DNA from: Cryptomeria japonica | Taxonomy: Eukaryota > Streptophyta > Pinopsida > Cupressales > Cupressaceae | Length of the DNA stretch: 60,000 bases | Assembly (NCBI RefSeq): GCF_030272615.1 | Contig: NC_081406.1 | Coordinates: forward strand, 245,205,218 to 245,265,217 | Direction of reading: 5' to 3' | Part shown: one piece after another, positions 1 through 12,373 of the stretch | How positions within the stretch are numbered: the stretch's first letter is position 1 | Layout of the letters: every line of letters begins with the position of its first letter | The notes under the pieces: model-generated | The model's database searches: none | Seen by the model: the letters and a program-made list of their open reading frames with translations, nothing else | What the model was told of the DNA's origin: nothing | Position numbers and translations under genes: made by a program

Positions 1-666
1 TCTAGGGTATTGCAGTTCAATCTAAGCTGTAGATCTTCCTGCCAATTTTCCTTTGCCATAGATTCTTTAACAAACTTCATTCACGGCATACAAATCATTT
101 AATCATAGCCAGCTCATCAGCTTCCTTCATTAAATAATGCATGTAATCATTTAATGTATTCTGTTATTACTCGGTTGCAACTCGATAAATACTAAACTTC
201 ACTCGATAGATATTTTGCCTTCATTAACCGATAGCGATAACCTTAGGGTTTACCGACTAGATTCCTTAAGGTTTACCGACTAGGTTCTTTGCTTGGTAAC
301 ATAGTATAGTATTAACCTTTCAATCAATAGCATATGTAGGATATCAAAATAATCTAATCATCATGATCTCATCATTGTCTAACTCAGTAATAGTTGCCCA
401 TCGAATAACTTATTTCTCCCCTTATTCATCATCTTCTTTTTGTGTCTTTTACCGACATCTTTATACTCATCAAATCATACTTCTCAAGATATGGCAACAT
501 TATACGGAATTAGAAAATCAATTTCTTGACATCAATGACAAAATAATAATATTAAGACAGTAAACATCCTTAATCAATTTTATCCATAATCATCAACAAC
601 CTTCTCAATATCCTTATTGAAATGCCAACAATCTCCCCTTGTCTGTTATAATGCCAAATGCCAACA
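1..666 (-). repeat. 3' LTR of element F, partial
   Basis: Positions 1-666 match 6203-6869 closely. The inner edge is set by the sequence CCAACA at 661-666, which is TGTTGG on the minus strand, the expected start of an LTR. It is followed directly by the polypurine tract at 667. The LTR's outer end lies beyond the window. Short repeats of GGTTTACCGACTAGG occur inside (about 247-290). Confidence 0.88.
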
Positions 667-860
667 ATCTCCCCCTTTGGCATTGATGGCAAAACCAATT
701 GATTTGACCTAATAGATTCGGATTGCTATGAGATTCTAAAATGCTGAAATGCTCTCCCCCTATCATTAGAATTCTCCCCCATACATTAGTCTTCTTCAGT
801 CTTCTCCCCCTTTGACAACAATGTCAAAAAGTAAAGAACTAAAACATAATTTCTTCCTGT
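667..860 (-). promoter_or_regulatory. Polypurine tract and PPT-like copies of element F
   Basis: On the minus strand the sequence next to the 3' LTR is AAAGGGGGAGAT, a polypurine tract that would prime plus-strand DNA synthesis. The core CTCCCCC (plus strand) occurs at 669, 754, 774 and 804, so the tract is present in several copies between the end of pol and the LTR. Multi-copy PPTs are a known Sirevirus trait. No gene is seen in 861-1044. Confidence 0.75.
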
Positions 861-1044
861 ATGAAGTGATTTCCTGCTGTTATGTGTCAACTTAGTCTCG
901 GTCAGAGCATTTATGTCTTCAATTCCTGTTCCCTGTATTGTTTCTTGTACACTTTTAGAAAACATCCTAAAGTGTGTAAATTAGCATCAACTCCTAAAAA
1001 GATACTCTGTAGAGTCATCAAATTGATGCTTTCACCGAACTCGG

Positions 1045-2740
1045 TCAGTGAGTAGAAGATAGGGGTAGGACCCCTAGCTTACTTCTGAGATACTCAAAAG
1101 TGTCCCTTGGTAGTGGCTTGGTGAAGATATCTGCTATTTGGTTCTTTGTGCTAACAGACTCCAACACCACTTTCTTCTCTTGAGCTTCTTCTCTAAGATA
1201 ATGATATTTGATAGAGATGTGCTTTGTCTTAGAGTGCATAACAGGATTCTTTGAAATGTTAATGGCACTAGTATTGTCACAGAATATAGTTACTGGCTCG
1301 GTAACTTTCTCATTTATACCTTCCAATAGTTGTTTGATCCATGCTATGTTGGTACAGTTCAATGTTGCAGTGATGTGTTCAGCTTCTGCAATTGACTGTG
1401 AAACACATCCTTGTTTCTTGCTAAGCCAACTCACTAGTCTTTCTCCTAAAAAGAAAGCTCCTCCACTTGTGCTTTTTCTGTCATCAATGTTGCCTGCCCA
1501 ATCAACATCAATATAAACCTTTAAACCAAAGTCATTTCTTTTCTGATATACTAAGCCATAATCTTCAGTGCCTTTCAAGTATCTAAAAATTCTCTTGATT
1601 GTTGTCATGTGTGTTTCCTTAAGATCTGCAGAGAATCTTGCAACTATACCTACTGCATGCGCTATGTCTGGCCTGCTGTGAACAACATATTGCAACTTTC
1701 CAATCATGGATCGGTAAAGTGTCTCATCAACAGATGCAGATTCATCATTCTTTGATAATTTACAATTGGTAGTCATCGGAGTACTTACTGGTTTTGAATC
1801 CTCCATTCCAAATTTCTTCAAGATTTCCTTTATGTACTTGGATTGAGTAATGAAAATCTCATCTTTCATTTGCAGTATCTGTAAACCTATAAAATACTTT
1901 ATCTCACCAATTAATGACATCTCAAATTTTTTGCTCATTTCATTTCCAAAGTTCGTACATAGAGAGTCATTTCCACAAAATATAATATCATCAACAAATA
2001 TGGCTGAGATCAGTATTCCATTTTCATCATTCTTCATGTAAATATTGTTGTTTTCACTTGTTCTTATAAAACCAATCTTGATTAAATAAGAGTGCAATCT
2101 TTCATACCATGCTCTAGGTGCTTGTTTCAGACCATATAAAGCTTTGTTCAATTTACATACCTGATCTTTATTATTGTCTTCAGCAAATCCTTCAGGTTGT
2201 TCAATAAAAACTTCTTCTTCTAATACTCCATTCAAAAATGCAGATTTGACATCCATTTGATATACCTTGAAATTCTTGTAAGAAGCAAATGCCAACAATG
2301 TTCTTACTCCTTCAAGTCTTGTTGCAGGTGCAAAAGTCTCACCATAATCAATTCCTTCTTCTTGGGCGTAACCTTTGCAAACTAGTCTTTCTTTATTTCG
2401 AATGACCTCTCCTTTTTCATTCAGCTTGTTTCTGAAAATCCATTTTGTACCGATTACATTTTTTTTCCTTCGGTCTTGGGACCAGTGTCCATGTGTCATT
2501 CTTCTTGATTTGATCAATCTCTTTTGTCATAGCATTTATCCAATCTTCACTATTAAATTCCTCTTTCACTATTCTCGGTTCAAATTCAGATATCAGACAT
2601 GTGTTCTATCTTAGTTTGTTCCTTGTCATCACTGGATCATCCTTATCTCCTATAATCTGACTTGGTGCATGATGTCTTCTGACATATTTGGCTAATACAG
2701 GCTCGGCAGGCTTTGTATGATCTTCTTCATCACTCGGTAA
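1045..2740 (-). pseudogene. Element F reverse transcriptase-RNase H (broken)
   Basis: This is the C-terminal part of a copia polyprotein. The longest open piece (1045-2517, 490 codons) contains the RT_copia region with motifs [25 protein letters not shown] and the catalytic VDD (IFVDDIIF). The RNase H part follows, with SWLSKKQ, EAEHI and CDNTSAI, and a C-terminal KTKHI and DIFTKPLP, the usual end of copia pol. Its role would be copying element RNA into cDNA inside virus-like particles. The first part of RT (2518-2740) is out of frame with the rest, so the polyprotein cannot be made in one piece. Confidence 0.88.
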
Positions 2741-3689
2741 CTAGATATTCTCTTCATTTCCTTCTGCAGTTTTCTCGGTACAACTTGTTGGTTGAACATA
2801 GATAAATTCATCATAATCTTCTGGTTCCTTGGAATTTCCTTCATCATTTCTTTCTACAAATTCATCAATTTTTACATTTGCACTTTCTACTATTTTGTTA
2901 GACGATTTGATCAGACATTTAAATGCTTTACTTCTAGAAGAATAACCAAGAAATATTTCTTCTTCACTTTTCTGATCAAACTTGCCATTTCTATCATCCT
3001 TGTTCACTTTTCTGATCAAACTTGCCATTTCTATCATCCTTGTGTACATAGCATCTACTTCCAAATATTTTAAAATAACTTACATTAGGTTTCTTGTCAT
3101 ACCAGATTTCATAAGGTGTCTTCAAAGTACCTTTCTTCAGTTGTACTCGGTTCAGGGTGTAAACTACAGTGCTTATTGCTTCTCTCCAAAATGTTTGTGG
3201 CACTTTCTTTTCAATCATCAGGGTTCTAGCACAATCCACAATAGATCTATTTCTTCTCTCAGCAATTCCATTTTGTTGTGGAGTTCTCAGTGCAGAGACC
3301 TATCTTTTTATACCATGATCATTGCAGAATAAGTTGAACTCATCAAATGTGAACTCTCCTCCTCTATCTGATCTAAGACATTTCAGTTGTCTTCCTGTTT
3401 CATTTTCAACTCTTGCCTTGTACCATTTAAACATTTGAAAAGCTTCTGATTTTTCTTTTAAAAACATTACTGACATCATCCTTGAGTAATCATCCACAAA
3501 TAATATGAAATATTTATCACCATAATAACTTTGAACTTTCATAGGACCACAAAGATCAGTGTGCACAAGATCTAAAATTCCCTTAAAAGTGTAGGACTTA
3601 CTTGTAAAGCTTGATCTTGTCATTTTACCCATCTGGCATCCTCGACACATAGCATTCTCAAGTTTTTCAAGGCTCAGTAGACCTCTTAC
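2741..3689 (-). pseudogene. Element F integrase (broken)
   Basis: The integrase catalytic core is seen in pieces: LDLVHTDLCGP (first Asp), FVDDYSRM (second Asp) and TPQQNGIAERRN (Glu). It is followed by the region ending FKIFGSRCYVHKDDR and a C-terminal EEIFLGYSSRSKAFKC. A stop near 3300 and a frameshifting 40-bp duplication at 2963-3042 break the frame. The N-terminal HHCC zinc site is partly seen in the neighbouring piece (MCRGCQMGK). The enzyme would insert cDNA into the host genome; this copy cannot work. Confidence 0.85.
2963..3042. repeat. Perfect 40-bp tandem duplication inside integrase
   Basis: The 40 bases at 2963-3002 are repeated exactly at 3003-3042. Forty is not a multiple of three, so the duplication itself shifts the reading frame of the integrase C-terminus. 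Identical copies mean it is recent compared with the point mutations in the element. Confidence 0.93.
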
Positions 3690-4208
3690 TCAGTGCTTCT
3701 TGCTTATTTTGATTAGATTATCAAAATTTACATGACAAAACCTTTTATACCATAACCAGGTATCATCTATCTTTGCATACAGACATTTATTCCGAGTTGA
3801 GTCAAGGTGAAATGTGTTACCTTTTGTTTGTGTCCCGGTAGCAGCTAACTTTCCATGCTTGTCATGAACTTTGACAATTCCTTTTTGAAATTCTATTCGG
3901 TATCTTGTATTGTTTAGTTGTGCTACACTTAGCAAATTGTATTTTAAACCTTCAACCCAATAAACATCATTGCATCTTGCATTGTCAAGAAGTGTTATGG
4001 ATCCTTTACCTCTTACCAGACATGGTGCATCATTACCAAATCTTACATAGCCTCCATCATAGTCTTCTAACATAACAAACTTGTGTTTATCACCTGTCAT
4101 GTGATGTGAGCATCCATTGTCTATGATCCAAGAATCATTAGTATTTATGTGAGATATAAGGGCTTTTTCTTCATACCTTTCTTCATCTGATCCATCTTTG
4201 ATAGCCAC
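3690..4208 (-). pseudogene. Element F protease and GAG-pre-integrase region (broken)
   Basis: An open stretch of 172 codons contains the aspartic protease site in the form WIIDNGCSHHMTGD. Functional copia proteases have D-S/T-G, so the change to D-N-G probably removes activity. The GAG-pre-integrase domain follows (VEGLKYNLLSVAQL) and then the start of the HHCC region (WLWYKRFCHVNFDNL), where a Tyr and a Cys replace a conserved His-Lys-Arg-Leu-Ser context. It ends at a stop just before integrase. Confidence 0.82.
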
Positions 4209-5230
4209 ATAAACTACTTCCTCTGTATCAGTTTCATTTGATTTATCATCATTGGATTCCTCATTGACTATTAAGCATGACTTTATATCTCTTCTTCTGA
4301 AGTCTCGGTGTCCTCTGTAATGATTATCTTTCTATCTATCATCTCGGTAATCTCTCTTTTCAGTAGAATCTTTGTCAGGACAATTAGAAGCCATATGTCA
4401 TATCTTATCACAATTGAAACATTTCAAAGGTAGTTTTCCTTTATACTTACCTTTGCCTCTTGGTAACCTTCTGGTTAATAGTGCTTCAAACTCTTCTTGC
4501 TTTTTGATTTCCTCATACAGTTTGTGTACTTCCTCCATGTTCTTGCAAAATCTTTCACTTGCTCCACTATGATCCCCTTTAGTGTACTTACTCATTCTAT
4601 CATTGTTATCATCAGATTCACCAATATGAAAAGAACTAAATGCAGATTCAACTTTATTTACCGATGACCCACTATTATCAAAGTTACTTAACTCAAATGC
4701 ATGTAGCTTACCAATAGTAGCATCTAAAGAAATTGGCATATTAGGTACAGACCTCAATTCATTGATTGCAGAGACTTGGATTGCATAGGCCGGTAGAAGG
4801 GTTCTTAACAACTTACTTGTTATATCCTTTTCTTCAATAGTTCCACCCGCTCCTTTGATTTGATTGACAATCTCCTTTAGTCTTGTATTGTACTGGGTTA
4901 TGTTCTCACCTTCATTCATCCTCATCGATTTAAGTTGTCCTCTTAGACTATCCACTTTTGCTCTTTGAACATGTTCATCTCCACCATACACAGATATGAG
5001 CTTGTCCCACATTGCCTTTGCATCATTGCAACCTTCTAGATCATTAAACTCTGAATTAGCCAATGCAGATGTTATTTCAATCATTGCTTGGATATGTTCT
5101 TGCTTTGCCTTTATCTCTTCCATTGTCAATGGATAGGTGCTTCATGTGATGAAATCATTCTCCAGATAATATACAACATATTCTCCAACTCCTGATAGGT
5201 GCAGCTTCATCCTTTTCTACCATGTAGAGA
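4209..5230 (-). pseudogene. Element F gag (UBN2-type) with zinc knuckle, broken
   Basis: The main open piece (4398-5129, 243 codons) matches the copia gag family (UBN2 / retrotran_gag): AKAMWDKLISVYGG, then NITQYNTRLKEIV and LLRTLLPAYAIQVSAINELR. It runs into a CCHC zinc knuckle that starts CFNCDKI and is interrupted by a TGA, then continues HMASNC. Upstream, 5130-5230 encodes gag-like sequence in another frame, and the usual N-terminal start is missing, so the gene is both frameshifted and truncated. Gag would form the virus-like particle. Confidence 0.85.
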
Positions 5231-5316
5231 AACTTGACTTGTTCAGCTTCGATGCATCCCTCTTATACATCTTTGGATCTTTTCCTCAAGTACCTTTAAA
5301 CTTTTCCTTCTCAAGT

Positions 5317-5333
5317 CCAAAGCTCTGATACCA
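5317..5333 (-). other. Primer binding site of element F (tRNA-Met type)
   Basis: On the minus strand the sequence TGGTATCAGAGCTTTGG starts two bases after the 5' LTR end. It is complementary to the 3' end of initiator tRNA-Met, the usual copia primer. It fixes the LTR boundary at 5336 and the element's orientation. Confidence 0.9.
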
Positions 5334-5335
5334 AT

Positions 5336-6869
5336 TGATAGTTCTGATACTTAAAGATAAGTACAGATTCCAAGCTAATAAGATGAGAGGGGGGGGGTGA
5401 ATCATACAAACTTAATCTTCCATAAAAACATCAGATTCAACCTCGGTAACATATACTTCAGTAATATAACCAAAACTGCTAAACATGCAAACTCAAAAGC
5501 ATATAAACATCATAACACTCATAACACCAGATTTAACGTGGAAACCCAAATAGGGAAAAACCATTGTGGGATTTCAGACCCACTAAGAAATATACTCTTC
5601 TAGAGTATGCTCGGTTAAAAGCAAATCATGTTAAAGATTACAAACACATTGCTGGATGTGACCCGGTTAAGGGATTTCCCTCAGATCTGTTAGGATCTTC
5701 ACCTTGTTAGAAGTGACCTTGTTAAAGGATTTCAAACACTCAATCAGAATGTCACCTTGCTAGAGGGTTTTACAAATAAGACTGTTAAGTCCACTCGGTT
5801 AAGAGATTTTCTGTCACTTCTCAAAATAACAGTAATAAATATCTATCTGCAACTTCACATCTAAAATGCTAAAGCAGATTCTTATTTGTTCAATACAATA
5901 TAGACATAGAACTAATCTTGTCCATCTGCTGGGCTCTATAATCTATTATTCAAAACAGGTCTTCAAGCTTCTGTGCTCGATAATCACTTTGTAGCATCCT
6001 TGTGCATACACTTGCCCACATACATTGTTTATCAATAGATCCCTATTTATAAACAATTCACCAACTGCTTAATCTCCTTGATCACATTTCCCATGATCAA
6101 TCATAGCCATCAGATCTTCAAACTTTGTCCAGGTTCAATGTATCCTTTGATCTAAAAATGTTTTATCCTACCTTGGAACTTGCATACATTTCTTGGAACT
6201 TGTGCTAGGGTATTGCGGTTCAATCCAAGCTGTAGATCTTCCTACCAATTTTCCTTTGCCATAGATTCTTTAACAAACTTCATTCATGACATACCAATCA
6301 TTTAATCATAGCCAGCTCATCAGCTTCCTTCATTAAATAATGCATGTAATCATTTAATGTATTCTGTTATTACTCGGTTGCAACTCAGTAAATACTAAAC
6401 TTCACTCGGTAGACATTCTGCCTTCATTAACCAATAGCGATAACCTTAGGGTTTATCGACTAGGTTCCTTAGGGTTTACCGACTAGGTTCTTTGCTCAAT
6501 AACATAGTATAGTATTAACCTTTCAATCAATAGCATATGTAGGATATCAAAACAATCTAATCATCATGATCTCATCATATTCTAACTCGGTAATAGTTTC
6601 CCATTTAATAACTTATTTCTCCCCTTATTCATCATATTCTTTCTGTGTCTTTTACCGACATCTTTATACTCATCAAATCATACTTCTCAAGATATGGCAA
6701 CATCATACTGAATTAGAAAATAAATTTCTTGACATCAATGACAAAATAATAATATTAAGGTAGTAAACATCCTTAATCAGTTTTATCCATAATCATCAAC
6801 AACCTTCTCAATATCCTTATTGAAATGCCAATAATCTCCCCTTGTCTGTTATAATGCCAGATGCCAACA
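5336..6869 (-). repeat. 5' LTR of element F
   Basis: This 1,534-bp LTR starts TGTTGG on the minus strand (6869 side) and ends in CA at 5336. Its outer 667 bases match the partial 3' LTR at 1-666. It has the plant copia U5 signature seen in other LTRs of this window: a run of C followed by TCTCA on the minus strand (5389-5403), and a GTTTTTCCC block near 5550. Confidence 0.88.
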
Positions 6870-8066
6870 GTACAAGCCAATGTTCAATCGGTGATCTCCT
6901 ATTTCTTTCCTACATCTTCAAAAGCCCCCAATTGATGGAATAATGCTTAATGAATATTTGATTGAGGAATGTTGAATGTTTTTTAAGACTTCAAAGATCT
7001 ACTCTTTCACTGCATAGAAGGCTCTTTATGCTCCAAAAACCTGCTCTTACATTCTTAAAAAAAACCCCTTCAAATGAAGAAAGAGAGATCTTATGTATGA
7101 AACCCTATATCTTAATTTCATCTTTAGGCCGACTTAGGATTTGAATTTCCCACCAATATTTTGGGGTTAAGCATTATAATATCATAGAATTGTGCTCCCA
7201 AAATTTTGGGAAAAATGTCAGGGACCATGTACAAAGTGCACATGTTTCGACCAAAATTTTCACCAAATTTTTAGGGCCGTTAGATATGATGATATTAGGG
7301 TGAATCCCAAGGTTACTATTGATTTCAAGATGTTTTGATATGTGAAATCGGGCCTTAAAGATCAAAATAGGACACAATTAGGGTTTATGATTTAATGATT
7401 TATTTGAGGAATAAAATGAAAAGGGGCACACTTAGGGTAAAGGGTCCAGCTTTAGAATATGTGAAGAGGTGAAATATGAATTTATATTTAATTTAATTAA
7501 TTAATTAAACGCTTAAAAGAGATGAGAAATGTAAGATGCAAAACACACTAAGGCGGTTGCTAAACCACGTGTGGAATTGTACCACCCTAGCAAGGGTGTA
7601 TAATTTACGACGCTACACTAAGTGGCATACATTTAGAAATAAATAAAATGCATAGGGAGACATAAAAATAAGGTTGGTTCTATTTTTAATCATCACATTT
7701 TCACTTTTCAATCCACCACATCCTTCCCTTAATTTTTTATTTTCCCTCAAATTGGTGGTTGACATGCAAGGAGAGTTTTGATGGTTTAGGTAGAGCCATC
7801 AAAATTGCTAACCCATCATAATCTGCACAAAAATTTCAAAAGCTCATTTAATTAAAAATGGAGGTACCTATTAATTTGTTCTTTAAGATGGTCCTTTCGA
7901 AAAAATGTATCTTTCTTATTTTACTAAAATTGATGATCAAAGGTTCACCGGGAACTAGAAACTGTTAGTAGTTTCAATGGTTTCTAGAACCACTTAAAGC
8001 TCCAACTTTACATAATTTCTTCAATTTTGCTCACAACTTTGACAAAAAGAAACTATATCACTAGAC
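6870..8066. other. No recognisable gene; flank between elements F and A
   Basis: About 1.2 kb with only short ORFs of no recognisable similarity, including a 67-codon minus ORF at 7174-7377. It is A/T-rich in places (for example a TTAATTAATTAATTAA stretch near 7490). I see no LTR, PBS or polymerase motif. Confidence 0.6.
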
Positions 8067-8071
8067 CCTTT

Positions 8072-9372
8072 TGTTGAGAATGGGTGTCTCAAACTTAGTA
8101 GTTGAAATCTCAAGCAGATGGCACTTGGTCTCTGAAATGAGTAGTTCAGTGTGGATAGAGTTTGTTTTATTGATCATCTTCAAAGGGAATTGAATAACCT
8201 TCATATTATTGACAAAGCAATTGAATAACCTTCTTGTTATATGCCCACCTGAGAAGCAATGTGCAGAGCGTTGCGAGATAGCGAGGAAAGGAAACTTAAT
8301 CTTTCATGATTAACCTTGCGGCCTGACTAAGGCACGATATATAGGGTCATGGAATATTGGGAAGAAGGATACTTGGACTCCCTCCCGCCACCCGCTGTAC
8401 TCTAAAGATCCACTAAGAAGACTTACAAGGTAGCAGAAGAGAGACAACTTTGTCTTCCCTGCCACCCCATGAGGATTGTCTGGAGAACACAAGTGTATTG
8501 CGGGATAAAGTAGGAGGGCGAAGAGAAGTTTCTTCCTGCCACCCCGCATGGTGAACAACATTCAAACAATGATGTTGTGGGCTAACAGGAAAACAAGGAG
8601 GTCTTCTTTCCCCGCCACCCCGCAAGTAATCTGAGGGTTCCCAAGGAGCACTGCGGGCTAACTAGGGGAGTAGGAGACATGCTTGTCTCGCCATCTCGCA
8701 GTGATGTCAAAAGTGACTTTGGTGATAAGTTAAGCTAAAAGCAATAGAGGTGGGGACCATTTCCAAATGTGAAATGACTTGTTGAGATATATATAGGTGA
8801 TTGGCAGAAACTAGAACAACTTAGAGGAAGCGATGGAAACATCATGGCGTGTTATTGACAATCTGAGGAAGTTCAATAGTTGTAGATGTGGTAATTGAAT
8901 CGAAGTATTTTTTGACAGAGACATATAAATGTATGGAAAATGGTTGAAGAGAGAGAGTTGGTCATGTTGAATGATAGGTTGATGAAATATTTATTCTTAT
9001 CATTATGCAAAGAGGTTGAGTGTCGATTGGTAATTCTGTAATATTGAATTTAAAAGTTGATTATGAACATAATCTTCTGAACTGCTAGTGCCTAAACAAA
9101 GACCAGATCAAAGCTTGAAAATTTGTAACTTGTATGTAAATATTTTTTTACTGTAATAAAAGAGATTGCTTTGGTGTGTGGGTTTTTCACCTGTAAGGGT
9201 TTTCCCACATGAATTTTGGTGTACTACTCGATGATTTTGTTTTTCATGTTGCTCTGTTTATCTTGTATTGTGTATCTTAAGTTGTTGTAATACAAATTAA
9301 ACCACATATCTACTTTTATCCTCTAAGAAATTAACATTTTGAAGGCATTTTCTGCACTCTTCTTTCCTTACA
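8072..9372 (+). repeat. 5' LTR of element A
   Basis: It starts TGTTGAGAATGGG and ends CTTCCTTACA, just before the primer site. The partner at 53127-54396 has the same ends and the same internal order, including GC-rich blocks such as GCCACCCCGC. It is 1,301 bp against 1,270 bp for the 3' copy. Both minus-strand ORFs at 8310-8625 are shadows of this LTR, because the same segment recurs non-coding in the 3' LTR. Confidence 0.92.
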
Positions 9373-9374
9373 AG

Positions 9375-9391
9375 TGGTATCAGAGCTTGAC
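9375..9391 (+). other. Primer binding site of element A (tRNA-Met type)
   Basis: TGGTATCAGAGCTTGAC begins two bases after the 5' LTR. It is complementary to the initiator tRNA-Met 3' end and sets the plus orientation. Confidence 0.92.
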
Positions 9392-9483
9392 CAGTTGTGT
9401 TATCCTTCTAGGTAGGACAGTTTTTTTGTGTTAATTTTTGCAGTGGGAGTTTTGTAGAGGTTTATTTGAAGTTGCAGATTAAG

Positions 9484-10260
9484 ATGATGAGCACATCAGG
9501 AAGAGGGGACATTGATAAATTCAATGGTAGCAGCTACGAGTTATGAAAACTCAAGATGGAAGACATGTTGGTTGATAGAGACATCTGGGTTGCACTGTCT
9601 GGATCAAAATCATCAGGCATGAAACAAGAATATTGGGACCTCGCAGATAGGAAAGCCAAAGAGTTGATTAGATTATGCCTTGCAGATTATGTTCTCTTGA
9701 ATGTTCATGAGGAGAAGACAACAACTTCTTTGTGGAAGAAACTTGGTGATATTTATCAGGGAAAGTCTCTAGTAAATAAAGTGTTCTTGAAGAATAAGTT
9801 ATACTCCTTGAAGATGAGAGAAGGGACATCTGTAGTAGATCATTTAAATGCTTTCAACATGATCATTGTACAATTAACTTTTGTGGAAGATAAGATTGAG
9901 GATGAGGATTGTTGTATGCTTTTGTTGTGTTCCTTATCAGACATATAGGACCATCTCATGATGGCTATTAGGAGTACAACAACCACCTTCAAAATGGATG
10001 ATTTGGTTGCTTTATTTCTCTCAGAAGAGGCATGGAGGAAGTCTTATGAAATAGCCAAGGAGGCCCTTGTTGTTCGAGGCAGATCAAAAGAGAAAGGCAA
10101 GTAGAAGGAGAAAAAGTCCAAATCCAAATCAAAGGAGAGATCAAATTCTACTAGGAAGAAGTCCAAGGTGAAAAGATAGAATTGTGGGTAGACTGCCATG
10201 ATATTCGAAAGGATTGTAAAGAGGATAAGAAGAAGAAGAAGAAGAAGAAGAAGAAATCTT
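9484..10260 (+). pseudogene. Element A gag with decayed zinc knuckle
   Basis: An ATG at 9484 begins a copia gag of the Tnt1 type: DKFNGSSYEL, then a TGA where a Trp is expected, then KLKMEDMLVDRDIW, HEEKTTTSLWKKLGDIYQ and LKNKLYSLKMREG, typical of UBN2-family gag. Stops follow at about 9946 and in the Lys/Ser-rich linker (10103). The CCHC knuckle (about 10175-10215) survives only as NCG...CHDIRKDCKED over two frames. An AAG triplet repeat (about 10226-10255) encodes a run of Lys after it. The gene lies 93 bases downstream of the PBS. Confidence 0.85.
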
Positions 10261-11466
10261 CTGATACTGAATTTTCTCATAGTGATGCAGATGCCTTCAT
10301 TGCTGCCCTGGCAACACAGACAACTAACAATGTTTGGTTGATCGAATCCGGTACATCTTTCCACATAACATTTTATAGAGAATGGTTCTCCAGGTATGAA
10401 GAGTATGATGGTGGAAAGGTTTACCTAGCTAGTGATTCATCTCTTGAAATTGTTGGTTGAGGAAGAGTCAAAATTCAATTTCTTGATGGAAGAAGGAAGG
10501 GAATTGATGGCATAATGCACATACCAGGTCTAGCTCGTAATTTTCTTTCTATTATTAATTTGAATGATGTCGATGTACAAGTATTATTCTCAAGTGGTGG
10601 TTCTAAGATGACTAGAGGCTCTATAGTGTTGGCTAAGGGTGCAAGGATTGGTACTATGTTAAAGCTAGATGCACAGTCTATTCAATGTAACAATGTCTCT
10701 GGAAAGTTAGACAAGGTTGCCTAGAAGAAGAACGTTGCAAGTTCAATGGAGGTTAAACTTCTTACTGAGAAAACAAATCTTTGGCGTCATAGACTCAATC
10801 ACATAGGAGAGAAGGGCTTAAAATATCTGAAAAATTAAGAGCCTTATTGAGGGGATCAATGATTGTAACTTTGAATTTGAATTTTGTGAACATTGTATAT
10901 ATGGAAAGCAACACTGTGTTTCATTTTATTCCAATCCTCATAAATCTTCCGGTTTGCTAGACTATATTCACTCTGATGTATTTGGTCTAGTTAATGTTCC
11001 TTCATTGTCAAATTCTAGATATTATGTTTCTTTTATAGAAGATTATTCAAGAAGGGCATTCGTGTATTTTATAAAAAATAAATCAGAAGTGTTCAGTCGA
11101 TTTAAGGAGTTTAAAACCTTGGATGAAAATCAAACTAGTAGGAAAATTAAATGCCTAAGGAATGATAATGACGATGAGTTTTGTTTAGTATAATTTGATC
11201 AATTTTGCAAATACCACGGAATTAAAAGGCATAAGACCACACCTTACACTCCACAAAAAAATGGGGTTATTGAAAGGTTGAATAGAATGTTTATGGAAAA
11301 GGGGAGTAGCATGTTGAGTAGTGTTGGTCTGGAGTATAAGTTTTGGGTTGAAGTTGTGTCTACAACATGTTATTTAAAAAATAGATTTCCCACTTCAGCA
11401 TTGGTGGATAAAACGAACATGGAAGCATGGTCTAGTAAGAATCCCTCTCCAATACATGTTTGTGTC
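10261..11466 (+). pseudogene. Element A protease and integrase N-terminal part (broken)
   Basis: The protease site reads WLIESGTSFHIT; the catalytic Asp of D-S-G has become Glu, so it is probably inactive. MHIPGLARNFLSI follows. The HHCC zinc region of integrase is present but split (LWRHRLNHIGEKGLKYL, then CEHCIYGKQH in another frame). The catalytic core follows at 10954-11466: HSDVFGLV, FIEDYSRRAF, and TPQKNGVIERLNR in a shifted frame. It is cut at 11466 by element B and resumes at 14795. Confidence 0.83.
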
Positions 11467-12373
11467 TATTGGGATTCAAGAACACTGAGAGGGGGGGTGA
11501 ATCAGTGTTCTGCCAGAATGAATAGTTTTTTTATCATTTTATATCATGCATATATAAACCGGTAAACAAACAAACATATAACAAGGAGAAAATAAACCAT
11601 CCACATAAATGAACACCATAACACATAGGATTTATACATGGAAAACCTCAATGAGGAAAAACCACGATTAGATTTGTGACCCACAATATCAGTTCACTGG
11701 CCATATGAAAAGATATTACATATAATAGGGGCCTGCACTTGTAGGAAGGCGCACTGCCTAGAGCATACTGATCATCACTAAAGAGCCTCACTGACTGCAA
11801 GCTTTATGCTAGAGTAAGTTACTAAGAATGAACTCAAGAATGCATCTGCTATGCCCAATAAAGTTTCGGTTTTGGTTCTGCTTTGTACCGATTCATAAAC
11901 TCTGAATTGCTACCGATATCTCTTCTCCACCAAGAATGCTTTCCAAGCCATCTATAGATCATTACATGATATAATAATCGCATACAAAATGATCTTCATA
12001 CATATATTTTGCATCATATAGTTATGCTATATTCTCCTATATCCACACATTTCATATGTCTCACTTCCTTACAAAAATAACCTAGTAGATTGACCTATAT
12101 ACCTATTACAAATGATATGCCTTATGTCGTCTTACAATACATTTACAAAAATATCGGCCTTGACAATAATAATTACAAAATGATTTAATTAAATCCTCCT
12201 TGATGTCGGCTTCCAAAGAAGTATTGATGTCAGTGCCAGTGTCGGTGTAGCCCCGAATCCTCCAAAGACGGTATCTGTCAGTATATGCCTCCTAGTGTCG
12301 GTTTATGACTTCCATCAGATCTTGTTGCCATCAATGAAAACAAAATGAATCAAATGAGTGTCAATTACAATCA
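11467..12373 (-). repeat. Left LTR of element B (inverted copy)
   Basis: It reads as the reverse complement of 13872-14794. The outer end is TATTGGG (TGTTGGG in the other copy, a G-to-A change). The inner end is near 12373, where similarity to the reversed TGTTGGCAATTGACACTC start fades. It carries the shared U5 signature GAGAGGGGGGGTGAATCA at 11488-11505. Confidence 0.87.

Larger units (their letters stand above)
1..6869 (-). mobile_element. Element F: Sirevirus-like Ty1-copia retrotransposon, 3' end cut by window
   Basis: Reading on the minus strand, the order is 5' LTR (5336-6869), a tRNA-Met type primer site, gag, protease, integrase, reverse transcriptase, RNase H, a polypurine region and the 3' LTR (1-666, cut by the window edge). 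This is Ty1-copia order, because integrase precedes reverse transcriptase. The RT opening (motif IGTKWIFRNKLNEKG) and several polypurine-tract-like motifs before the 3' LTR point to the Sirevirus lineage. The element is dead: there are frameshifts or stops in gag, protease, integrase and RT. The five bases beyond the right end (GTACA, 6870-6874) should be one target duplication; the other copy lies outside the window. Confidence 0.9.

Noticed and set aside
8310-8625. Overlapping minus-strand ORFs of ~70-83 codons
   Set aside because: They lie inside element A's LTR, and the same segment in the 3' LTR shows other breaks; no conservation as protein.
10044-10364. Minus-strand ORF with a poly-Leu stretch, like a membrane protein
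   Set aside because: It is the complement of the AAG repeat after element A gag; the plus strand carries the recognisable gag and protease.
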